Source of the DNA: Clostridiales bacterium | Lineage (GTDB): Bacteria; Bacillota_A; Clostridia; Peptostreptococcales; Anaerovoracaceae | DNA length: 7,412 nt | NCBI GenBank assembly: GCA_015058265.1 | Contig: SVCR01000077.1 | Location: 1 to 7,412, forward strand | Direction: 5' to 3' | In this document: piece after piece, positions 1 to 6,773 of the stretch | Numbering within the stretch: position 1 is the stretch's first letter | Layout of the letters: the number at the start of each line of letters is the position of its first letter | Program-made: the position numbers and the translations under genes | The notes under the pieces: model-generated | The model's input: the letters and a program-made list of their open reading frames with translations, nothing else | The model's database searches: none | What the model was told of the DNA's origin: nothing

Positions 1-178
1 ACTCAAGGGCGCAGTCCTCAAGATCCACGGGAATTCGGAGGAGAAGGAGGTCTATCATGCTATCCTCAAGGCGATTCCGTTCGTTGAGAGCGATGTCACA
101 GGTATGATAGAAGAGGCTGTGACTCAGAATGAGGAGATGTTCGTCAGCGAAGCATCGGGAGACAATAAGGAAGAATAA
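1..178 (+). CDS. plsX: Phosphate acyltransferase PlsX, C-terminal end (5' truncated by window)
   Basis: An open frame enters from the left edge (first whole codon at base 2) and ends at TAA 176-178, giving 58 visible residues. The start LKGAVLKIHGNS matches the conserved C-terminal signature of PlsX, which in the family reads roughly GLKG-V-K-HG-S. It is followed by a helix (AILKAIPFVESDVTGMIEEA) like the family's final helix and by a short acidic tail ending DNKEE. PlsX is a peripheral membrane enzyme that converts acyl-ACP and phosphate into acyl-phosphate, the acyl donor for PlsY, whose gene lies at the other end of this window. Seen: the motif and the stop. Known: the reaction. Inferred: identity from a C-terminal fragment only. 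The catalytic core lies outside the window. The position just before rnc fits the fatty acid/phospholipid clusters of Firmicutes. Confidence 0.85.
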   Translation, partial: LKGAVLKIHGNSEEKEVYHAILKAIPFVESDVTGMIEEAVTQNEEMFVSEASGDNKEE

Positions 179-204
179 GAGATATATAGTAATACACGTA
201 AGTA

Positions 205-921
205 ATGGGTAAGAGAAGATCAGTTGATTCGAGAGATATCAGGAAACTGCTCAGAACTATAGGTTATGACTTCAAGGATATCTCGCTTCTGAAGAATGCG
301 CTTACACACAGTTCCTATTCATCTGAACACAGGCTGAGCTATTCTTCAAATAACGAGAGACTGGAGTTCATAGGAGACGCGTATGTGGACGCGGCTGTAG
401 GAGCTGAGCTGTTCAGAATAATGAAGGATGCTCCTGAAGGAGTTCTGTCAAAGAACAGAGCGGATGTAGTCCGCGAGGAATCTCTGGCTGAGGTAGCCAG
501 AGATATTGGCCTCGGAGATTATATCTATATGGGCAGAGGTGAGGAGATCACCGGAGGCCGCAATAAAGACTCTATACTCGCTGATTCATTTGAAGCTCTT
601 ATCGGAGCTATCATAACAGACGGCGGATACGAGGCGGGCAGAAGGGTGATACTTGAGCTGCTCGGGGACAAGATCGAACTTGCGGTAGAAGGCAGGTTAC
701 GTCAGGATTACAAATCAATGCTGCAGGAGAAGCTGCAGGAGAAAGTACATTCGACAAGAATGAAATATGTGACTATTGCCGAAAAAGGACCTGATCACGA
801 CAAGACCTTCACCGTGGAAGTCAGAGTCGGAAACAAGATCCTGGGCAGAGGCACAGGCAAGAGTAAGTCCAAAGCAGAACAGGCAGCGGCAAGTGACGCT
901 TTGTCAAAGGGAGAACTATAG
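205..921 (+). CDS. rnc: Ribonuclease III
   Basis: This 238-residue protein has normal RNase III length. It cleaves double-stranded RNA, with rRNA precursor processing as its main role, acting as a Mg-dependent dimer. The N-terminal nuclease domain (about residues 10-160) carries the signature NERLEFIGD at 50-58, with expected metal ligands E51, E54 and D58, and the second acidic pair D127 and E130 in ILADSFEALIGA. The double-stranded RNA-binding domain occupies about 168-236 (DYKSMLQEKLQEK, then the basic GTGKSKSKAEQAAA loop and helix). After the GD of the signature the sequence reads AYVDAAVG rather than the common AVLxLVV, a conservative variant. ATG 205 is the only reasonable start, because an in-frame TAA lies at 199-201. 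No Shine-Dalgarno site is obvious in front of it. The gene ends directly against smc, so the two are probably co-transcribed and co-translated. Confidence 0.97.
   Translation: MGKRRSVDSRDIRKLLRTIGYDFKDISLLKNALTHSSYSSEHRLSYSSNNERLEFIGDAYVDAAVGAELFRIMKDAPEGVLSKNRADVVREESLAEVARDIGLGDYIYMGRGEEITGGRNKDSILADSFEALIGAIITDGGYEAGRRVILELLGDKIELAVEGRLRQDYKSMLQEKLQEKVHSTRMKYVTIAEKGPDHDKTFTVEVRVGNKILGRGTGKSKSKAEQAAASDALSKGEL
906..913 (+). promoter_or_regulatory. Ribosome binding site deciding the TTG start of smc
   Basis: AAAGGGAG lies inside the last codons of rnc, 8 bases before TTG 922. It supports the TTG rather than the later in-frame ATG at 943, which would remove the first beta strand of the SMC head. 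Confidence 0.7.
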
Positions 922-3900
922 TTGTATTTCAAAAGGATCGAAATGCAGGGGTTCAAATCTTTCGCGGACCCCGTAACGATAGAATTTAATGAAGGTATCA
1001 CATGCATCATCGGACCGAACGGAAGCGGCAAGAGCAATATCAGTGACGCTTTGCGCTGGGTCCTCGGAGAGCAGAGCTCCAAACAGCTCCGCGGAAACAA
1101 GATGCAGGATGTTATATTTGCCGGAACTGAGACGCGCAAACCGCGCGGAATGGCTGAGGTCACACTTGTCATAGATAACAGTACGGGTATACTTCCTCTT
1201 GAATATACAGAGGTCGCTGTAACCAGGAGGATGTTCAGGTCAGGTGAAAGCGAATACCTGATCAACGGAAGTCAGTGCAGGCTCAGAGATATCAGAGAAC
1301 TGTTCATGGATACAGGTATCGGTGTTGAAGGCTATTCCATCATCGGCCAGGGCAGGATAGCGGACATCGTCAGCACCAAGCCTGAGAACCGCAGGCAGAT
1401 ATTCGAGGAGGCGGCGGGAGTCGTTCTGTATAAGAGCCGCAAGACTGAAGCAGAGAACAAGCTCAAGACCGCTTCGGAAAACCTGGAGAGAGTAAGAGAC
1501 ATCATAGCAGAGATCGAGGGACGTATCGGAGGCCTTAAAGAGGATTCCGAGAAAGCCGTCGAGTATCTTGCTTTGCGCGACAGATATAAGACACTCGGGA
1601 TCAATATCATACTGCACAATCTGGATAATCTGGCTGCAAGTGTGGATTCCGGAAAGCTGGAGCTGGAGGAACTCGGAAACAAGCTCGAAGCTTCTGCAGC
1701 AAGGCTTGAAGAAACCGAAAAACTGCTCGAGGATAATCGACTCAAGGACGCGGAATTGAGCGAGAGATACAGCAGTGCGAACAATGAACTGCTGAGAGTC
1801 ATCGATGAACTGAATACGATAACCAGCGGCGGAGAGCTGAACAAGGAAAAGCTCGCGGCTGCCGAGCGTGAGCTCGAGAGGATCGCGACTGAGAAGGCTC
1901 AGGCTGAAGAGAAGCTTGCGGGTGAGAGAGAAGAGCTCAGCAGACTCGAGGCGGATGACAGAGGCTTCGATCTCGAGATGGAGCAGCTCCGCAATGAGCT
2001 GAGTGAAGCTGTCATAAGATTCAACGGGGACAGCGGGAGATCAGCTGATGCCTCAGTCAAGGTCGAGAATCTCAGGGAGAAGATGATCTCCATCAACAAC
2101 AGCAATGTTAACAGGAACGCTGAGATCAAGACTCTGACCAACTATAAGAAGACTCTTTCGGACAGAAGATATGTTCTTAAAGAGGAATTCGAGGGCAGGG
2201 ACAAGACTGATTCAGATAACAGAGCCAGCCTGGAAAGACTGGAAAATGAGATAAAAGAGAAGAACAGCGAACTCGAGCGCGAAAGAGAGAAGATCTTCGA
2301 GATTGCCGGTAATATTTTATCGGTCAATCAGCATATCCAGGAGATAACTGCTGAGATCGACGAGATCGCTGTCAAGACAAATAGAGCGATCGCCAGAAAG
2401 AGCACCATCGAGGAGATGGAATCCAACTATGAGGGCTACAACAATGCGGTAAGATCCCTGATGCAGAGACATTCTTCAGGCATCATCGGGACTGTTTCGG
2501 ATATCATCAATGTACCTGAAGGCTATGAGACCGCTGTAGAGACAGCTCTCGGTCAGTCGCTCCAGAATATCGTGTGCGAGAGGGATGCGGATGCCAAGTC
2601 TGCCATCGGATGGCTCAAGTCATCGCGTTCCGGCAGAGCGACATTCCTTCCTGTTGAGTCCGTCAGGGCGGACAAGCTGCCGGTATCTGATAAAGTAAGG
2701 AATCACACGGGATTCGTGGGTATCGCTTCGGATATGGTCACTTCAGAGTCCCGTTACAGCGAGATCGTAGACTATCTGCTGTGCAGGGTCATCATCGCTG
2801 ATAATATGGACAATGCTGTCAGCATGGCCAAGATGGTGAGCGGCGGATTCAGGATCGTCACAACAGACGGTGAAGTCGTCAACGCTTTCGGCGCCATCAC
2901 GGGTGGCAAGTTTGCAAATAAGACTGCCAATCTTCTCGACAGGAAGAAGGAGATATCTGAGCTGAAGGCTCTGATCGAGGGTTATGAGAAGAAAACTCGT
3001 GAGCTCGTTGAGAGCAGGGATGCTGAGTCAAGGCGTGAAGATTCTCTGGCTGATGACAGGGAGGATCAGAGGGCTAAGGTGACTGAGCTTGAGATCGCTT
3101 TCAACGTACTCAAGGCGGACAGGGATCATGCTGAAGAGCTGGTCAAAGCCGGTGATGGCGCCGCCGAGAGGTATACTAATGAGATCGAGACGATAGGCAA
3201 GGATATAGAGCGGGCCGACGCGATGATCGCGGATTATCAGGCTAAGATCGAAGCGGCTGAGAAGGAGTACGCGGAGGCCGAGGCCGAAGCTGACAAGCTT
3301 CTGACTGAGCTCGATGATCTGAAGCCTGTTATCGAGGCTGACAATGAAGCTATCGTTGCTCTCAAGGTAAGGATCGGTGAGATGGAATCCAAGATCCTGT
3401 CCAGGAATGAGATCATCGAGCGTGTCAGGGATACGGTCACTGAACTCGAAACTGCTATTGAAGATTATGATGAAGCTGCTGCCGGATTGGAGGAGACCAG
3501 GGCGCTCCTGACGAGCTCGGGCGAGGAGTCGAGTGACAGGGAGGCTGAACTCAGAGAGTCCAAGGCGAGTCTGGAGAGCGGCATCGCAGATATCAACAGT
3601 CAGGCTGATGAAAACAGGTCCCTGAGCGAGGCTCTGATGAACGAGCAGAAGTCTGTTCGCGAGGAGGTCGAGAAGATCAGGGATGACAGATATAAGCTTG
3701 AAGTGAAGACGGCGAGGAATGAGACTCTGCTCGATACTCAGAAGGACAAGCTCTGGGACGAATTCGAGGTGTCTTACGCCGAGGCTCTCGAGATGAGAGC
3801 CCCTGACTTCGCCATCACGTCGGGCAACAAGGAGTCGCGCGAAGTCAGGCTCCGCCTTGCGGAGCTCGGCGACGTCAATGTCGGAGCAATCGAGGAATAC

Positions 3901-4482
3901 AAATCCGTCAGCAAGCGCTATGAGTTCATGTCTGAGCAGGAAAACGATCTTACCAAGGCTATGGGTGAGCTGCAGGAGATCATTTCCAACATGGACAAGA
4001 CAATAAAGACTAGGTTCAAAGAGAACTTTGATCAGGTCGTCATCAATTTCGAGGAGTCCTTCAAAGAACTCTTCGGCGGAGGATATGCGGAGCTGAGGCT
4101 TGAGGATGAGACCAGGCCGCTGGAGTCAGGTATCGAGATCACAGCTCAGCCGCCGGGCAAGAAGCTCAAGAACATCAATCTTCTCTCAGGAGGAGAGAAG
4201 ACGCTGACTGCTATAGCGCTGATGTTCGCCGTACTCAAAGCTAAACCGACACCTTTCGTCATTCTCGACGAGGTAGAGGCTGCTCTGGATGAAGTGAATA
4301 TCGAACACTTCTCTGATTACCTCAGGAACTTCGATAACATCCAGTTCGCGCTGATCACTCACCAGAAGGCTACGATGGAGCATGCGGACGTCCTCTACGG
4401 AGTAACGATGCCGGAACACGGTATATCCAAAATGCTCTCGCTTAAACTGGGTGACAGCTTTGATGTAGAGGGCCTGGAATAG
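922..4482 (+). CDS. smc: Chromosome partition/condensation protein SMC
   Basis: This 1186-residue protein is a full-length bacterial SMC. It is the ATPase that, with ScpA and ScpB, loads on DNA and compacts and segregates the chromosome. The N-terminal head holds FKSFAD (11-16), Walker A GPNGSGKS (31-38), the LRG arginine loop (R57) and Q-loop GQGRI (Q143). A long coiled coil, essentially free of proline, spans about 170-515. The hinge spans about 520-665 and ends with FGAITGG (656-662). The returning coil is followed by the LG-VN-AIEEY joint (982-993), PPGKK (1077-1081), the ABC signature LSGGEK (1088-1093), Walker B and D-loop LDEVEAALDE (1115-1124) with catalytic E1117, and switch histidine H1147. 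TTG is chosen as start because MYFKRIEMQGFKSF matches the family N-terminus and a good ribosome binding site precedes it. It abuts the rnc stop with no gap. Residue D984 stands where the family usually has proline. Confidence 0.98.
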   Translation: MYFKRIEMQGFKSFADPVTIEFNEGITCIIGPNGSGKSNISDALRWVLGEQSSKQLRGNKMQDVIFAGTETRKPRGMAEVTLVIDNSTGILPLEYTEVAVTRRMFRSGESEYLINGSQCRLRDIRELFMDTGIGVEGYSIIGQGRIADIVSTKPENRRQIFEEAAGVVLYKSRKTEAENKLKTASENLERVRDIIAEIEGRIGGLKEDSEKAVEYLALRDRYKTLGINIILHNLDNLAASVDSGKLELEELGNKLEASAARLEETEKLLEDNRLKDAELSERYSSANNELLRVIDELNTITSGGELNKEKLAAAERELERIATEKAQAEEKLAGEREELSRLEADDRGFDLEMEQLRNELSEAVIRFNGDSGRSADASVKVENLREKMISINNSNVNRNAEIKTLTNYKKTLSDRRYVLKEEFEGRDKTDSDNRASLERLENEIKEKNSELEREREKIFEIAGNILSVNQHIQEITAEIDEIAVKTNRAIARKSTIEEMESNYEGYNNAVRSLMQRHSSGIIGTVSDIINVPEGYETAVETALGQSLQNIVCERDADAKSAIGWLKSSRSGRATFLPVESVRADKLPVSDKVRNHTGFVGIASDMVTSESRYSEIVDYLLCRVIIADNMDNAVSMAKMVSGGFRIVTTDGEVVNAFGAITGGKFANKTANLLDRKKEISELKALIEGYEKKTRELVESRDAESRREDSLADDREDQRAKVTELEIAFNVLKADRDHAEELVKAGDGAAERYTNEIETIGKDIERADAMIADYQAKIEAAEKEYAEAEAEADKLLTELDDLKPVIEADNEAIVALKVRIGEMESKILSRNEIIERVRDTVTELETAIEDYDEAAAGLEETRALLTSSGEESSDREAELRESKASLESGIADINSQADENRSLSEALMNEQKSVREEVEKIRDDRYKLEVKTARNETLLDTQKDKLWDEFEVSYAEALEMRAPDFAITSGNKESREVRLRLAELGDVNVGAIEEYKSVSKRYEFMSEQENDLTKAMGELQEIISNMDKTIKTRFKENFDQVVINFEESFKELFGGGYAELRLEDETRPLESGIEITAQPPGKKLKNINLLSGGEKTLTAIALMFAVLKAKPTPFVILDEVEAALDEVNIEHFSDYLRNFDNIQFALITHQKATMEHADVLYGVTMPEHGISKMLSLKLGDSFDVEGLE

Positions 4483-4521
4483 GTCATCAACAGAGAACTC
4501 ACCCTGAAATAAACTATGGTC

Positions 4522-4535
4522 GATCGATATCGATC
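4522..4535. repeat. 14-base perfect palindrome
   Basis: GATCGATATCGATC equals its own reverse complement. As RNA it could form a 5-bp stem with an AUAU loop. A competing hairpin pairs ATATC 4527-4531 with GATAT 4537-4541. No run of T follows, so it is not a typical intrinsic terminator. Function is unknown, and chance is a real possibility: a palindrome this long is expected at a given centre about once in 16,000 positions. Confidence 0.5.
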
Positions 4536-4546
4536 TGATATTCAAC

Positions 4547-4553
4547 AAGGAGA
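4547..4553 (+). promoter_or_regulatory. Ribosome binding site of ftsY
   Basis: AAGGAGA is a strong Shine-Dalgarno match, with 5 bases between it and ATG 4559. It is the best initiation signal in the window, consistent with ftsY starting independently rather than by coupling to smc. Confidence 0.8.
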
Positions 4554-4558
4554 TCACT

Positions 4559-5455
4559 ATGGGGCTTTTTGATAAGAAATCCACATTCAGAAAATTTATC
4601 GACAGTATCACCAATGCCATCTATGATAACCCGGATCTCGGTCCTGAGTTCATGGAAGAGCTTGAGGAGGGTCTTGTCATGTCGGACATCGGCATAGACA
4701 CTTCCGACGCCATAATGAAAGAGCTGGATACTGCGATCAATGAGAGATACATCATCAAAGAGAAGCAGATCAAGAAGGAGCTTTCGCAGATCATCGAAGG
4801 TCTGATAGATAAGGGTGAAAGGAACAGGATGTCGCAGAACTATCCTCTGATCATCCTGATGATAGGCATCAACGGCGGAGGCAAGACGACTTCTATAGCG
4901 AAGCTCGCTCATATGTATAAGAAGCAGGGAAAAACTGTAATGCTCGCTGCTGCGGATACATTCCGTGCGGCTGCAGCTGAACAGCTTCAGACCTGGGGAG
5001 ACAGGGTCGGCGTCAGAGTCATCAGACATGAAGAGGGTACGGATCCTACAGCCGTCATCTATGATGCCATCCAGTCGGCAAAATCCAACAACATTGACGT
5101 TCTGATCTGTGATACTGCGGGAAGACTGCAGAACAAGGTCAATCTTATGAAAGAACTCGAGAAGATGAGCAAAGTGATATCGAGAGAATATCCTGAAGCA
5201 TCGAGAGAGAATCTCCTCGTTCTCGACGCGACGACCGGCAAGAACGCTATAAGCCAGGCGGAGGAGTTCTCCTCAATAGCAGATATCACAGGCATCATCC
5301 TGACCAAGATGGACGGGACAGCAAGAGGCGGTATTTCCATCACTATTGCTGATGAGTTCGACATGCCGATCAAATTCATCGGTATGGGAGAGGGACTCGA
5401 TGACTTGATCCCGTTCGATGCACACCAGTTTGCGGAGGGAATTTTCGATGAGTAA
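4559..5455 (+). CDS. ftsY: Signal recognition particle receptor FtsY
   Basis: This 298-residue SRP GTPase is the membrane-associated receptor that pairs with Ffh to hand ribosome-nascent chains to the Sec translocon. A short N domain helical bundle (about 1-90, including ELEEGLVMSDIGIDTS) is followed by the G domain: P-loop GINGGGKTTS (103-112), DTFRAAAAEQL (133-143), DTAGR (185-189), base-recognition TKMD (249-252), GTARGG (253-258) and the closing GMGEGLDDLIPFD (275-287). The residue pattern GxNGxGKTT and the DDL-PF ending favour FtsY over its paralogue Ffh. There is also no methionine-rich M domain, which Ffh would have. The protein is compact: the long acidic A domain of proteobacterial FtsY is missing, leaving only a few residues (MGLFDKK) before the N domain. 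ATG 4559 has a strong ribosome binding site. The stop codon lies inside der. Confidence 0.97.
   Translation: MGLFDKKSTFRKFIDSITNAIYDNPDLGPEFMEELEEGLVMSDIGIDTSDAIMKELDTAINERYIIKEKQIKKELSQIIEGLIDKGERNRMSQNYPLIILMIGINGGGKTTSIAKLAHMYKKQGKTVMLAAADTFRAAAAEQLQTWGDRVGVRVIRHEEGTDPTAVIYDAIQSAKSNNIDVLICDTAGRLQNKVNLMKELEKMSKVISREYPEASRENLLVLDATTGKNAISQAEEFSSIADITGIILTKMDGTARGGISITIADEFDMPIKFIGMGEGLDDLIPFDAHQFAEGIFDE
5434..5438 (+). promoter_or_regulatory. Ribosome binding site deciding the der start
   Basis: GGAGG lies within the end of ftsY, 9 bases before ATG 5448. It favours that start over the upstream in-frame ATG 5418, which would add ten residues (MHTSLRREFS) with no counterpart in the family. 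Confidence 0.75.
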
Positions 5456-6773
5456 ACCAATACTTGCCATAGTCGGAAGACCTAATGTAGGCAAGTCAAC
5501 TTTCTTCAACAGAATAATCGGTGAACGAAGGGCGATAGTTGAGGATACGCCGGGAGTCACCAGAGACAGGATCTACGCTGAAGCGGAATGGAACGGCAAG
5601 GAGTTCGCTGTTATCGATACAGGCGGTATAGAAGTCAAGACTGATGATACTATTCTGGCTCAGATGAGAGATCAGGCTGTCATGGCTATGGATATGGCAG
5701 ATGTGATCCTCTTCATGACCGATGGAAAAGACGGTCTGACTACAGCCGACAGAGAAGTAGCATCAATGCTGAGACGCACAGGCAAGCAGGTCATTCTTGT
5801 CGTGAACAAAGTCGATTCACCGTCCAAGGCTTATGAGGCGATATACGATTTCTATGAGCTCGGATTCGGGGAACCGTTCGCTATCAGTGCCGCTAACATG
5901 ACTAACATGGGAGATCTGCTCGACGCCATTGTTGACGGCTTCCCTGATGATGAATATGACGGAAGAGACGACAGCGTCAACATAGCCATCATAGGCAAAC
6001 CTAATGTAGGCAAATCATCTCTCGTAAACGCTCTGACCAGGCAGAACAGAGTCATAGTATCCCCGATCGCCGGAACGACCAGAGATACTATAGATACACC
6101 GTTCACTTACAAGGATCGCGAGTACACTTTGATCGATACTGCCGGGTTAAGAAAGAAGAGCAAGGTCAGCGACACTATTGAGAAGTACAGTGTTGTCAGA
6201 GCTATCGCTGCTATTGAGAGATGCGATATATGCATACTCATGATCGACGCAGCCGAGGGACTGACCGAGCAGGACAAGAAGATCGCCGGATACGCTCATG
6301 AAGCGGGCAAAGGGCTTATGGTCGTAGTCAACAAGTGGGATCTCATTGAGAAAGAGACCAACACCATGAGGGACTATCAGAGGAAGATCAAAGCCGAGCT
6401 GCTTTTCGCTTCGTATGCTCCGGTGCTGTTCGTATCTGTGCTCAACAAGCTGAGACTGTACGATATCATTGAGAAAGCCGCGGCAATAGAGGATGCCCGC
6501 AACATGAGGATAACGACCGGAAGACTCAACAGCATCATCGAGGATGCCGTGATGATGAGGCAGCCGCCTTCAGATAAGGGCAAGAGGCTCAAGATCTACT
6601 ACGCTACACAGATAGGGACCAAACCGCCGCTGTTCTCATTCAGCATCAACGACAGAGAACTGATGCATTTCTCATATGCGAGATATATAGAAAACAAGAT
6701 CAGAGAGAATTTTGACTTCGAAGGGACCTCCATCAAATTCGTATGGAGTGAGAGGAGAGGTGATCGAAAGTGA
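5448..6773 (+). CDS. der: Ribosome biogenesis GTPase Der (EngA)
   Basis: This 441-residue protein has the size and tandem-GTPase layout typical of Der, which binds the 50S subunit during late assembly and is usually essential. GTPase domain 1 has GRPNVGKS (10-17), T38 in PGVTRD, DTGG (57-60), NKVD (120-123) and the SA of G5 (147-148). After an acidic linker (about 165-176), domain 2 has GKPNVGKSS (183-191), GTTRD (209-213), DTAGL (230-234) and NKWD (295-298). The C-terminal KH-like domain (about 350-436) shows RITTGRLN, PPSDKGKRLKIYY and a FEGTSIKF ending. In domain 2 the G5 stretch reads FVSVLNK instead of the usual ISAL-T pattern. ATG 5448 gives the standard N-terminus MSKPILAIVGRPNVGKST and overlaps the end of ftsY by 8 bases, suggesting translational coupling. 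In several Firmicutes der is followed by plsY and/or gpsA, as the next gene here agrees. Confidence 0.97.
   Translation: MSKPILAIVGRPNVGKSTFFNRIIGERRAIVEDTPGVTRDRIYAEAEWNGKEFAVIDTGGIEVKTDDTILAQMRDQAVMAMDMADVILFMTDGKDGLTTADREVASMLRRTGKQVILVVNKVDSPSKAYEAIYDFYELGFGEPFAISAANMTNMGDLLDAIVDGFPDDEYDGRDDSVNIAIIGKPNVGKSSLVNALTRQNRVIVSPIAGTTRDTIDTPFTYKDREYTLIDTAGLRKKSKVSDTIEKYSVVRAIAAIERCDICILMIDAAEGLTEQDKKIAGYAHEAGKGLMVVVNKWDLIEKETNTMRDYQRKIKAELLFASYAPVLFVSVLNKLRLYDIIEKAAAIEDARNMRITTGRLNSIIEDAVMMRQPPSDKGKRLKIYYATQIGTKPPLFSFSINDRELMHFSYARYIENKIRENFDFEGTSIKFVWSERRGDRK
6754..6765 (+). promoter_or_regulatory. Ribosome binding site of plsY
   Basis: GGAGAGGTGATC resembles the consensus complement of the 16S rRNA 3' end, with AGGTGATC matching exactly. 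The AGG at 6758-6760 lies 9 bases before GTG 6770 and 15 before ATG 6776, so the GTG is the better start. Confidence 0.6.

Larger units (their letters stand above)
4483..4558 (+). other. smc-ftsY intergenic gap, the only sizeable gap in the window
   Basis: This is 76 bases without a credible gene. I see no T-tract terminator and no convincing -35/-10 pair, so read-through from smc into ftsY is likely. It contains a perfect palindrome and the ftsY ribosome binding site. An 18-codon ATG frame (4516-4572) overlaps the ftsY start out of frame but has no ribosome binding site, so I do not call it a gene. Confidence 0.6.

Noticed and set aside
1332..1844. Long minus-strand frame rich in serine and leucine opposite smc
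   Set aside because: It is the mirror of the glutamate/lysine-rich coiled-coil codons of smc. It has low-complexity composition, no recognisable domain, and no ribosome binding site reason to call it. The same applies to minus-strand frames at 1899-2141, 2142-2327 and 3237-3440.
4483..4558. Terminator or promoter between smc and ftsY
   Set aside because: The inverted repeat has a weak A/T-containing stem and no following T-tract, and no paired -35/-10 boxes with normal spacing are visible.
4516..4572. Possible 18-codon leader peptide overlapping the ftsY start
   Set aside because: It lacks a ribosome binding site and shows no regulatory codon run. Such a short frame is expected by chance.
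4514..5029. 171-codon minus-strand frame across the smc-ftsY gap and the ftsY 5' half
   Set aside because: The sense strand is a clear ftsY with all motifs. The antisense product shows no family resemblance, and most of its length simply mirrors ftsY codons.
5418..5447. Upstream ATG for der adding ten residues
   Set aside because: The ribosome binding site GGAGG lies downstream of it and is correctly spaced for ATG 5448, where the standard Der N-terminus begins.
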